A stretch of 64,000 bases of DNA from Burkholderia pyrrocinia (GTDB lineage: Bacteria > Pseudomonadota > Gammaproteobacteria > Burkholderiales > Burkholderiaceae). Location of the stretch: assembly GCF_003330765.1 (NCBI RefSeq), contig NZ_CP024903.1, positions 2,294,001 to 2,358,000 of the forward strand, written 5' to 3'. The notes under the pieces are model-generated. The model saw only the letters and a list, made by a program, of their open reading frames with translations, was not told the DNA's origin and searched no databases. Shown piece by piece: positions 1 through 7,313 of the stretch (its first letter is position 1; each line of letters begins with the position of its first letter). The translations under genes were made by a program, and so were the position numbers.

Positions 1-267
1 GCCGCCGCCCTTGCCGCCCGTCGAACGCGCGACGAGCGGCTCGCCGGCGAGATTGTTCATCGTGTCGACCGCATCCCAGGCGGCCTTGTAGCTGAGGCCG
101 ACGGCCTTTGCCGCGCGCGTGATCGAACCGGTATCGCCGATCGCCGCGAGCAGCGCGATGCGCGTGGCGCCGCCGAGCGTCTGCTCGCCCGCGCGCAGCC
201 ACAGCTCGCCGCCCAGTTCGAGCGGTTCGGCGGACGGGGAAGAATGCGGTGCGTCGGTCATCGGCAT
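1..267 (-). CDS. modE: ModE-type molybdate-responsive regulator, partial (C-terminus outside window)
   Basis: The gene runs leftwards off the window edge, so only about 89 N-terminal residues are visible. They form a LysR-like winged helix-turn-helix of the ModE type: a segment around ELWLRAGEQTLGG, then LLAAIGDTGSITRAAKAVGLSYKAAW and DTMNNLAGEPLV. ModE binds DNA when loaded with molybdate and represses molybdate-uptake genes; the molybdate-binding MOP domains would lie beyond the edge. Two in-frame ATGs (267 and 261) are possible starts; neither has a clear ribosome site. It begins 43 bp downstream of the CHAD gene on the same strand and could be co-transcribed. Family assignment is good; the exact subtype (with or without MOP domains) cannot be seen. 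Confidence 0.8.
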   Translation of the reverse strand, partial: MPMTDAPHSSPSAEPLELGGELWLRAGEQTLGGATRIALLAAIGDTGSITRAAKAVGLSYKAAWDAVDTMNNLAGEPLVARSTGGKGGG

Positions 268-309
268 GCGTGCAGGAAACGGGCGGCCATTATAGTCAGC
301 GCGCGCCGC

Positions 310-1926
310 TCAGCCCGACTTGCCGTCGAGCTTCGGCGGACGCAGGCTGGCCAGCAGCGTCTCGGCGTCGCGCGCCGCGCGCTGCTCGAGCGCCGCGCCG
401 TAGCCGCGCACGAAGCCGAGCTGGTACGGCGGCGCGGCCAGTTGCTCGAGATGATGCAGCGCGACCATCGTGTCGTTCGCTTCGCCAAGCACGCTCTGCA
501 CACGCGCGAGCGTCTTGACGGTCTCGCTGCGCGTGCGGCGCGACGCCAGCGACGCGAAGAATTCGAGCGCATAGCGCAGCCGCTTCGCATCGATCCGCAC
601 CCGATGGCGCGCAGCCGTGTCGAGCGAAGTGAGCGACGGCGATGCGTACAGATGGCCGAACAGCCGACGCACCCGCTTCGTCGCGTGACGCCGCAGCGAT
701 GGCGCGTCGCCGCCGTCGGCAGGCGGCAGCGCGAGCGTGCTCAGCCATTCGAGCCAGCCGAGCGTCAGCCGCGCGTAGCGGGCCGAATGCAGCGCCTGCC
801 GCAGTTCGACGCGTGCCGTCATGCATTGCGCGCGCGCGGCGTCGAGCGTGCCGTTCCAGTCGGCGCCGCCGCCGTCGGCCGCGATCAGCGCAGGCAGGCT
901 TTCGGTCGAGAACACGTCCCAGTCGCGCACCGTGCCGAGCAGCGCGGCGAGCCAGCGCAGGTCGACACCGAACGTGTCCTGCCACTGGCGGTCGGCAAAG
1001 AGCGGGAAGAAGCGCATCAGCGTGCGCAGGCGGCGCAGCGCGACGCGCATCTGGTGCACGAATTCGGGATCGTCGCGATCGAGCACACCGCCCTCGTTGC
1101 CGAGCCATTGCGCGACGATGTCGCCGGACAGCGCGAACAGCGCGGCGCGCTGCGAGCGGATGCCGGTCAGGTCGACGAGTTGCGCCTTGACCGGCCCGGC
1201 GGCCACCGCTTCGCCCGCACATGCGCGGTCGATCACGCTCGTCAGTTGCACGAATGCGGGCCACGCGCCGCTCAGTTCGCGCGCCGCGGCAAACAGCGCG
1301 TGCAGCGCGGCCGTGCGCGCGGCGAAGGTTTCCCAGTCGGGCGCTGTGAGACGCAGCTCGACGTAGCGGCGCGGCGGCTCGCCACCGCCGTACAGCGTGA
1401 CGTCGTCAAGCGTCATCTCGACCACGACGCCGCTGTCGTCGGCCCACCGCCCGCGCCGCCGTTCGCTGACGAGGCGCAGGGCCGACGGTTCGGGCTGCGC
1501 GGTGGTGTCCGGCGCGACGCCGTCGACTTCGCCGATCGGCGCGTCGGCATCGGGCGCGGCGGCCGTCGCGGGCACGGGTAGCGGCATTGCGACGACGATG
1601 CCCGCATGCTCCGCGTCGAACAGTTCGCGCTGCGTGACGCCTGGCGCGAACGCCTTGCTGCGGGACGCGACGACCCGCCTTCCGTGCGCATTCGACTCGA
1701 CCCAGGTCCACCAGCTCGCGCCGGGGCTCGGCTCGGCCTCCTCGACCTGGCACGGCTCGATCGTCACGCGCTCATGGCCCCGACGCATCCGGACCTGCGG
1801 GCAGATCCGCCACGCGCGCACGAGTTCGGTGCCGAAGTCGCGCTGCGCGCCACGGGCGCGACTTGCAGCCTTGACCGGCCAACCATCCAGCGACAGCGAC
1901 AACACGATTTCCAGCACACGCGACAT
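310..1926 (-). CDS. CYTH and CHAD domain protein
   Basis: A 538-residue protein with an N-terminal CYTH (triphosphate tunnel) region of about 200 residues and a C-terminal CHAD helical domain from about residue 250. The CHAD part shows the paired basic signatures HQMRVALRRLRT and HRVRIDAKRLRYALEFF, typical of a domain that binds inorganic polyphosphate. The CYTH signature ExExK expected at the N-terminus is degenerate: it reads EIVLS, so the second Glu and the Lys are missing, which argues against triphosphatase activity. The start at 1926 was chosen because AGGAG lies 6 bases upstream; a longer open frame to 1989 lacks this. Likely role, by inference, is polyphosphate-granule association. 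Confidence 0.85.
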   Translation of the reverse strand: MSRVLEIVLSLSLDGWPVKAASRARGAQRDFGTELVRAWRICPQVRMRRGHERVTIEPCQVEEAEPSPGASWWTWVESNAHGRRVVASRSKAFAPGVTQRELFDAEHAGIVVAMPLPVPATAAAPDADAPIGEVDGVAPDTTAQPEPSALRLVSERRRGRWADDSGVVVEMTLDDVTLYGGGEPPRRYVELRLTAPDWETFAARTAALHALFAAARELSGAWPAFVQLTSVIDRACAGEAVAAGPVKAQLVDLTGIRSQRAALFALSGDIVAQWLGNEGGVLDRDDPEFVHQMRVALRRLRTLMRFFPLFADRQWQDTFGVDLRWLAALLGTVRDWDVFSTESLPALIAADGGGADWNGTLDAARAQCMTARVELRQALHSARYARLTLGWLEWLSTLALPPADGGDAPSLRRHATKRVRRLFGHLYASPSLTSLDTAARHRVRIDAKRLRYALEFFASLASRRTRSETVKTLARVQSVLGEANDTMVALHHLEQLAAPPYQLGFVRGYGAALEQRAARDAETLLASLRPPKLDGKSG

Positions 1927-2052
1927 GGAGGCTCCTGCACATGAAGAATCGCCGGCGCATCGACCGCGCCGGCGTCGCCCGTGAAGCAACTTCCATAGTA
2001 CACGCCGCCAAAACCCTCTGGCGACGATCCGGCCCTGTCGCGCTGTCGCACA

Positions 2053-2436
2053 TCAAACGGCGTATTGCGCGATGCCGTTGCCGAACGACCAGTCCTCCTT
2101 CAGCACCTCGACAAGACTGATGAATACGTCCTGCTGCCGCACGCCGGGCTGCTGCGCGAGGTTCTCCGCGATCGTCCGGTACAGCGCCCGCTTCTGCTCG
2201 AGCGTGCGCGTGTTGTTCGCGGTGATCTGGATCATCACGAGATCGTCGCTGCGTTCGATATCGAGGTAATGGCGGCCGAACACGAAGTTCTCGGCCGCAT
2301 GCTCGGTCACGACCATGAAGATGTCGTCCTCGGGCACGTTGAATGTGTGCATCAGCGCGCGATGCACGCCGTCGACGAGTGCCGCACGGTAGGCGGCCGG
2401 TTTGCCTTCGCGCACTGCGATACGGGTGAATGGCAT
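2053..2436 (-). CDS. tautomerase family protein
   Basis: A 127-residue protein of the 4-oxalocrotonate tautomerase superfamily, long form like cis-CaaD or MSAD. The start at 2436 gives MPF, so removal of Met exposes the catalytic Pro1; AGGAG is placed 7 bases upstream. Later conserved parts are the VPEDDIF segment and the C-terminal VEVLKEDWSFGNG stretch. Such enzymes use Pro1 as a base or nucleophile on enol or haloacid substrates in the cytosol. It is divergent from a LysR gene (start 2546) across 109 bp, the usual arrangement in which the LysR protein controls the enzyme. Substrate unknown. Confidence 0.88.
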   Translation of the reverse strand: MPFTRIAVREGKPAAYRAALVDGVHRALMHTFNVPEDDIFMVVTEHAAENFVFGRHYLDIERSDDLVMIQITANNTRTLEQKRALYRTIAENLAQQPGVRQQDVFISLVEVLKEDWSFGNGIAQYAV

Positions 2437-2499
2437 GGTCCTGCTCCTGTCGGTAACGTTGAAGAACGGAAACACGGCATCAGGTTAGGCCCGCCGATC

Positions 2500-2521
2500 T
2501 ATAATAAACAGTCATCGACTG
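2500..2521. promoter_or_regulatory. divergent control region: TATAAT and CAGTC-ATC-GACTG palindrome
   Basis: In the 109-bp gap between the tautomerase and LysR genes, a perfect TATAAT at 2500-2505 (plus strand) is followed at 2509-2521 by the perfect 5-3-5 palindrome CAGTCATCGACTG. The position, just downstream of a possible -10 of the LysR gene and 73 bp from the tautomerase start, fits an autoregulatory LysR site. No good -35 is visible. Function is inferred. Confidence 0.45.
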
Positions 2522-2545
2522 ATATTTCATCTATTTACATCAGAA

Positions 2546-3403
2546 ATGAAAGTACTCGACCTCGATGCGGTGCGCGCGTTCGTGCTGGTCGCCGATCTCG
2601 CCAGCTTCACGCGCGCCGCCGATGCGCTCGGCACCACGCAATCGGCCGTCAGCCTGAAGCTGAAGCGGCTGGAGGCGCACCTCGGCAAGCCACTGCTCGC
2701 GCGCACGCCGCGCGTCGTCAAGCTGGCCGCCGACGGCGAGAACTTCCTGCCGGCCGCCCGGGCGCTGCTCGACGCGCACGATCACGCGCTCGGCGCGATT
2801 TCGGCCGGCACGCACCGCCTGTCGCTCGGCGTCAGCGAGCACGTCGCGGTGCCCGACCTGCCGGCCGTGCTCACAAGCCTGCATCGGCAGGATCCGGGGC
2901 TGTTGCTGGAAATGCATCTCGGGATGTCGTCGAGCCTGCTCGCGCAATACGACGAACGCCGGCTCGACGCGGCGATCGTGCGGCACGAGCCCGGCGAGGA
3001 CCCGCCGCGCGAAGACGGCACGCTGCTGTTTGCCGAACCGCTGGCCTGGCTTGCCGCGCCGGACTGGTCGCCGCGCGTGGGCGAGCCGCTGCCGCTCGCG
3101 GTGCTGGCCGGCCCGTGCGGCGTGCGGGCCGCCGCGCTGCGCGCGCTCGACCATGCGGGGCGGCCTTGGCGCGAACGCTTCACGGGCGGCGGTGTTGCGG
3201 CGGTCGCGGCCGCCGCCGCGGCGGGGCTCGCCGTCTGCCCGCTCGCGCGGCGTGTCGCGCCGCGCACGCTGATCGACGTCGGCGCGAAATTCGGGCTGCC
3301 GCCGCTGCCGCAGTCGCAGGTCGTGCTGTACTCGCGCGTGCGCGACGCACGTGCGGCCGCCGCGTTGCGCAGGTTTGCCGACAGCCTTGCAATCTCGGCG
3401 TAA
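2546..3403 (+). CDS. LysR-family transcriptional regulator
   Basis: A 285-residue LysR protein. Residues about 5-62 form the winged helix-turn-helix (DAVRAFVLVADLASFTRAADALGTTQSAVSLKLKRLE split over the usual positions), followed by an effector-binding domain from about residue 90. The effector is not predictable. The ATG at 2546 is the only reasonable start before the helix-turn-helix. It is divergent from the tautomerase gene, its most likely target, and is followed after 41 bp by an EamA-type exporter gene on the same strand, which could be co-transcribed. Confidence 0.9.
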   Translation: MKVLDLDAVRAFVLVADLASFTRAADALGTTQSAVSLKLKRLEAHLGKPLLARTPRVVKLAADGENFLPAARALLDAHDHALGAISAGTHRLSLGVSEHVAVPDLPAVLTSLHRQDPGLLLEMHLGMSSSLLAQYDERRLDAAIVRHEPGEDPPREDGTLLFAEPLAWLAAPDWSPRVGEPLPLAVLAGPCGVRAAALRALDHAGRPWRERFTGGGVAAVAAAAAAGLAVCPLARRVAPRTLIDVGAKFGLPPLPQSQVVLYSRVRDARAAAALRRFADSLAISA

Positions 3404-3444
3404 ACTGTCTGGCTTCGCCGCCAGCAATCTCCAGACGAATTCCG

Positions 3445-4368
3445 ATGAAGCCCGAAGCCCGCAAGCACCTCCGCGCCAACCTGCTGATGCTCGCCGCCGC
3501 CGCGATCTGGGGCACGGCCTTCGTCGCGCAACGGCTGAGCCTCGACGTGATCGGGCCGTTCCTGTTCACGGGGCTGCGCTTCCTGCTCGGCGCGCTCGTG
3601 CTGGTTCCGCTGCTGATGCTCAACACGGCGTCGCGCGCACAACTCGCGGCGATCCGCCGCGATCCGGCGCTGCTGCTGCCGGGCCTCGCGCTCGGCGGGC
3701 TGCTCGCCGTGTCGATCTCGCTGCAGCAGTTCGGCCTGCAGTACACGCGGGTCGCGAACGCGGGCTTCATCAGCTCGCTGTACGTCGTGATCGTGCCGCT
3801 GATGGGCGTGTTCGCGCGCCACCGGATCGGTGCGGGCACGTGGTTCGGCGCGCTGCTCGCGGCGATCGGCCTGTATTTGCTCAGCATCGACGAGCATTTC
3901 TCGGTGCTCTACGGCGACTGGTTCCAGCTCGCGGGCGCCGTCATCATCGCCGCGCACGTGATGGCCGTCGGCCATCTCGCCAAGCGCCACGATCCGCTCG
4001 TGCTCGCGTTCCTGCAGTTCGCCGTATGCGGCGTGGCGTGCCTCGCGGTCGGCCTCGCCGTCGAGCCGGTCAGCGTCGCGATGCTGCACGGCGCGCTGCC
4101 GACGCTGCTGTACGGCGGGCTGCTGTCGGTCGGCGTCGGCTATACGCTGCAGGTCGTCGCGCAACGCGACGCGGCACCCGCACACGCGGCCGTGATCTTC
4201 AGCATGGAAGGCGTGTTCGCGGCGATCGCCGGCTGGGCCGCGCTCGGCGAAACGCTGACGCTGCGCGCGCTCTTCGGCTGCGCGCTGATGCTGGCCGGCC
4301 TGCTCGCGTGCCAGTTGCTGCCGAACGGCGACGCACGGAAAAAGGACGAAGACGCGCTGCCGGCCTGA
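3445..4368 (+). CDS. DMT-superfamily (EamA) transporter
   Basis: A 307-residue inner-membrane protein with about ten hydrophobic segments arranged as two EamA repeats; the first starts LLMLAAAAIWGTAFVAQRLSL, the second around the WFQLAGAVIIAAHVMAVG segment, and the E-x6-A-x6-GE motif near the end (MEGVFAAIAGWAALGE) is typical. The family exports metabolites and amino acids; substrate unknown. The ATG at 3445 fits the usual family N-terminus; upstream in-frame sequence belongs to a long antisense-like open frame and was excluded. Confidence 0.88.
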   Translation: MKPEARKHLRANLLMLAAAAIWGTAFVAQRLSLDVIGPFLFTGLRFLLGALVLVPLLMLNTASRAQLAAIRRDPALLLPGLALGGLLAVSISLQQFGLQYTRVANAGFISSLYVVIVPLMGVFARHRIGAGTWFGALLAAIGLYLLSIDEHFSVLYGDWFQLAGAVIIAAHVMAVGHLAKRHDPLVLAFLQFAVCGVACLAVGLAVEPVSVAMLHGALPTLLYGGLLSVGVGYTLQVVAQRDAAPAHAAVIFSMEGVFAAIAGWAALGETLTLRALFGCALMLAGLLACQLLPNGDARKKDEDALPA

Positions 4369-4381
4369 CACGCACCGTCCC

Positions 4382-4387
4382 TATAAT
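4382..4387 (+). promoter_or_regulatory. TATAAT -10 element before the kinase-like gene
   Basis: A perfect TATAAT lies in the 67-bp gap after the DMT gene, 48 bp before the GTG at 4436. No convincing -35 is at the right spacing, so an extended or activator-dependent promoter is assumed. It suggests the next gene can be transcribed separately from the transporter. Confidence 0.45.
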
Positions 4388-4435
4388 GGCGGTTCGCGTG
4401 ACTGCCACGCCAACCGCTTCCGACAGGCCTGCTCC

Positions 4436-5215
4436 GTGACGTCCACTTCCGTCGATCCCGCCGCCGACCTGCTGCGCGAACGCGCAGCGCACTACGCCAC
4501 CCAGGCGGCGCTGTTCCTGCGCGACCAGGCGCTCTCCACCGCGTCGCACGACCTGCGCAGCCCGCTGAACGCGATGCATAGCTGGGCGTACGTGCTCGAG
4601 CGCCAGCTCGCCAACGCCGACCCCAACCTGCAGCGTGCGCTCGCGGGCATCCGCACCGGGATCGACCAGCAGGTCTCGCTGATCGACGACGCACTCGACG
4701 CGCCGCGCGCGGAAACGCGCACGCTCGCGATCACGCCGCGGCCGTTCGCACTGCGCGCGCTGCTCGACGACACGATCGCGCTGGTCCGTTTTGCGCTCGC
4801 CGATGCACGGCAGGTCGCGCTCGACGTGACGCTGCCGGACGGCGAGCCGTCGCTGACCGCCGACCGCGAACGCATCGCGCAGGCGCTCTGGACGATGCTG
4901 ACGGCGGCCGTCGAGGCCAGCGCCGCCGGCGGCCGCGTGACGTTCGCGTGCTCGCGCGACGGCGCGCAGTTCGTCGCGCGCGCCACGTGCACCGTGAGCG
5001 CCGACGCGCTCGCCGATCCCGCGCAGCCGCACGCGTTCGAATCGTTCGCGCGGCGCGAGATGCTGCGCGAGCGCGACGCGAAGCGGAGCGCCTGGACGCT
5101 CGCGCTCTGCCAGCGCGTCGCGCTCGCGCACGGCGGCACGTTCTCGCATGGCGCATTCGCCGGCGGCGCGACGGCCGCCATCACGTTCTCCGTCCCCTGC
5201 GAGGCGCCGGTGTAA
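4436..5215 (+). CDS. histidine-kinase-like protein with degenerate ATPase domain
   Basis: A 259-residue cytosolic protein starting at GTG. Residues about 20-90 match a HisKA dimerisation/phosphoacceptor helix pair with a clear H-box (ASHDLRSPLNAM, His38). The following region (about 100-255) resembles a HATPase fold but the N-box reads LWTMLTAAVEAS, without the Mg-ATP-chelating Asn, and I see no DxGxG G1 motif. There is no transmembrane segment or sensor domain, and no response regulator next to it. It may be a truncated kinase or a Spo0B/ChpT-like phosphotransfer protein; the second is inference from the kept His and lost ATP site. Confidence 0.75.
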   Translation: MTSTSVDPAADLLRERAAHYATQAALFLRDQALSTASHDLRSPLNAMHSWAYVLERQLANADPNLQRALAGIRTGIDQQVSLIDDALDAPRAETRTLAITPRPFALRALLDDTIALVRFALADARQVALDVTLPDGEPSLTADRERIAQALWTMLTAAVEASAAGGRVTFACSRDGAQFVARATCTVSADALADPAQPHAFESFARREMLRERDAKRSAWTLALCQRVALAHGGTFSHGAFAGGATAAITFSVPCEAPV

Positions 5216-5234
5216 GCGATCGGCCGCCCGATAC

Positions 5235-5262
5235 ATTACATATTCCTTTCTGGCTCTATACT
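5235..5262 (+). promoter_or_regulatory. putative sigma-70 promoter for the CNNM/CorC gene
   Basis: ATTACA (5235-5240), a 16-base spacer and TATACT (5257-5262) lie 30 bp before the TTG start of the next gene. The match to the -10 consensus is 5 of 6 and to the -35 consensus 4 of 6. Confidence 0.4.
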
Positions 5263-5291
5263 GGCGGGCCTGTCATAACTGGAGCGATTCT

Positions 5292-6635
5292 TTGTTACAG
5301 ATCTTCGCGCTCATCGGCGCGTTGTTCCTGGTGGCCCTGAACGGGTTTTTCGTCGCGGCCGAATTCGGCCTCGTCAAACTGCGCGCGACGCGCGTCAAGA
5401 CACTGGCCCGCAAGCACGGCCTGCGCGGCCGCATCCTCGGCATCGTGCACGGCCGCCTCGACGCATATCTTTCCGCGTGCCAGCTCGGCATCACGCTCGC
5501 GTCGCTCGGCCTCGGCTGGGTCGGCGAGCCGGCCTTCGCGCAACTGATCGGCCCGCTGCTCGACGTGATCGGCGTGCATTCCGAACGCCTCGTGCACCTG
5601 ATCTCGCTCGTGTTCGCGTTCTCGCTGATCTCGTTCCTGCACATCGTCGTCGGCGAGCTTGCGCCGAAATCGATGGCGATCCGCCAGTCCGAGAAGGTCG
5701 GCCTGTGGGTCGCGCTGCCGCTGTATGCGTTCTACTGGGCGATGTATCCGGCGATCTGGCTGCTCAACAACAGCGCCAACGCGGTGCTGCGGCTCGCGGG
5801 GCTGTCGGCCGACCACGGCGGCGACGCGCACTATTCGACCGACGAGTTGAAGCTGATCCTGCGCGGTCGCCGCAGCACGGCCGGCAATGCGGCGCAGCCG
5901 GCACGCGGCACGTATAGCAACGACGAGTGGAACACGCTTGCGCATTCGCTGGATTTTTCGTCGATGACCGTGTCGGACCTGATGCGGCCGGCCCATGAAA
6001 TGATCGGCCTGCGGCGCAACCTGCCGTTGCCCGACAACATGGAGATCGTCGCGCGGCACCGCTTCAGCCGCTATCCGCTGTTCGACGATGCGTCACGCGA
6101 ACAGGTGAACGGACTGATCCACCTGAAGGACCTGCTGCTCGCGCGTCACGCCGGCGCAGCGCTGGAAGACCTGTCCGACTATGTGCGCCCGGTGCAGTAC
6201 GTGCGGCCCGACACACCGGCGCTCGACCTGTTCCGCCGCTTCCGCAAGGGCGCGCCGCACTTCGCGCTGGTCGGCAACAAGGGCGAGAAGCCGATCGGCT
6301 TCCTGACGCTCGACAACCTGCTCGGCGCGCTGGTCGGCCAGATCCACGACGAGTTCCGCCAGGGCGACGCCGACTGGAGCCGCCTCGACGACGGCACGCT
6401 GATGGGCAAGGGCAGCCTGCCCGTCGTGTCGCTCGAGCAGGCGCTCGGCATCGACATCGACGAAGGCCGCGCGGAATCGGTCGGCGGCCTCGTGATCCAG
6501 GCGCTCAGCGACCTGCCGACCGAAGGGCAGCGCGTGTCGTTCGACCGTTTCGACGTCGTCGTGAAGAAGATGAACGGGCCGCGCATCGTGCTCGTGCGCG
6601 TCTACCCGAAGATCGCGAAAGAGGCCGACGAATGA
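5292..6635 (+). CDS. CNNM/HlyC-CorC family membrane protein
   Basis: A 447-residue protein with an N-terminal DUF21 (CNNM) membrane domain of about 190 residues beginning LQIFALIGALFLVALNGFFVAAEFGLV, then a CBS pair (about residues 215-340; RHRFSRYPLFDD is the typical linker) and a C-terminal CorC/HlyC domain. Family members are linked to Mg or Co export and were first called hemolysin-like; no haemolytic role is implied. The TTG at 5292 is chosen because it places the hydrophobic start directly after GGAG (5280s) and removes an implausible long leader. It is followed after 22 bp by the ThiE-like gene. Confidence 0.88.
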   Translation: MLQIFALIGALFLVALNGFFVAAEFGLVKLRATRVKTLARKHGLRGRILGIVHGRLDAYLSACQLGITLASLGLGWVGEPAFAQLIGPLLDVIGVHSERLVHLISLVFAFSLISFLHIVVGELAPKSMAIRQSEKVGLWVALPLYAFYWAMYPAIWLLNNSANAVLRLAGLSADHGGDAHYSTDELKLILRGRRSTAGNAAQPARGTYSNDEWNTLAHSLDFSSMTVSDLMRPAHEMIGLRRNLPLPDNMEIVARHRFSRYPLFDDASREQVNGLIHLKDLLLARHAGAALEDLSDYVRPVQYVRPDTPALDLFRRFRKGAPHFALVGNKGEKPIGFLTLDNLLGALVGQIHDEFRQGDADWSRLDDGTLMGKGSLPVVSLEQALGIDIDEGRAESVGGLVIQALSDLPTEGQRVSFDRFDVVVKKMNGPRIVLVRVYPKIAKEADE

Positions 6636-6657
6636 CGGCCTCGCATCGCCGCGCGCG

Positions 6658-7242
6658 ATGACCGCGACGCTGCCGCGCTGCTGCGTGATCACGCCGGAAC
6701 CGGCGTCCGCGTCGGCGGCCGATTGCGCGGCGTTCCTCGACCGGCTGTCGGCCGTGCTCGCGCGCGGCGACACGCTCGTGCAACTGCGGGTGAAATCGCT
6801 CGACGCGGCCGCGTTCGCGCGGCTCGCCGCCGCGGCGCTCGCGCGCTGCGACGCGGCCGGCGCGCACCTGATGCTGAACGGCCCGATCGATGCGGCCGGC
6901 GTAATGCGGCTCGACGGCGCCGGCTGGCATCTCGACGGCGCCGCATTGCGCGCCGCCGCGCAGCGGCCGTTGCCGGCCGGACGATGGGTGTCCGCCGCAT
7001 GCCACACGCACGACGACCTGCTGCTGGCCGCACGCGCCGGTGCGGATTTCGTCACGCTGTCGCCGGTGTTGCCGACGCTCAGTCATCCCGGTGCGCCGAC
7101 GCTCGGCTGGACACAGTTCGACGCGCTGGCCGCGCAGGCCGCGATGCCCGTCTACGCGCTCGGCGGGATGACGCGCGCACATCTCGACGATGCGCGCCGC
7201 CACGGCGCGTACGGAATCGCAGGCATTCGCGGATTCTGGTAG
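6658..7242 (+). CDS. ThiE/TenI-like TIM-barrel protein
   Basis: A 194-residue protein of the thiamine-phosphate synthase/TenI family. Visible motifs are LVQLRVKSL near residue 40 (the ThiE LReK strand), FVTLSPVLPTLSHPG near 125, and the phosphate-binding end ALGGMTRAHL...GIAGIRGFW. True ThiE couples HMP-PP to thiazole phosphate; TenI-type relatives aromatise the thiazole tautomer or are uncharacterised. The protein is short for ThiE (usually 205-220) and is not with other thiamine genes, so a TenI-like or accessory role is equally likely. No TPP riboswitch is seen upstream. It sits 22 bp after the CorC-like gene. Confidence 0.75.
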   Translation: MTATLPRCCVITPEPASASAADCAAFLDRLSAVLARGDTLVQLRVKSLDAAAFARLAAAALARCDAAGAHLMLNGPIDAAGVMRLDGAGWHLDGAALRAAAQRPLPAGRWVSAACHTHDDLLLAARAGADFVTLSPVLPTLSHPGAPTLGWTQFDALAAQAAMPVYALGGMTRAHLDDARRHGAYGIAGIRGFW

Positions 7243-7313
7243 TTCAGGGTGTTCCGGCAGCGCAGTCGGGCGCGGATGCGCCCGGCCGTTCGGACATTCA
7301 CGCTTTCATACGC

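Noticed and set aside
2065..4368. A 767-codon open frame spanning the antisense of the tautomerase, a frame over LysR and the DMT transporter
   Set aside because: Only the last 307 codons (from 3445) form a protein family; the rest is antisense or out of frame with real genes.
5216..6635. Hemolysin virulence factor
   Set aside because: The DUF21-CBS-CorC layout marks a CNNM-type ion transporter; the hemolysin label is historical.
6636..6657. TPP riboswitch before the ThiE-like gene
   Set aside because: The gap is only 22 bp, too short for the element.
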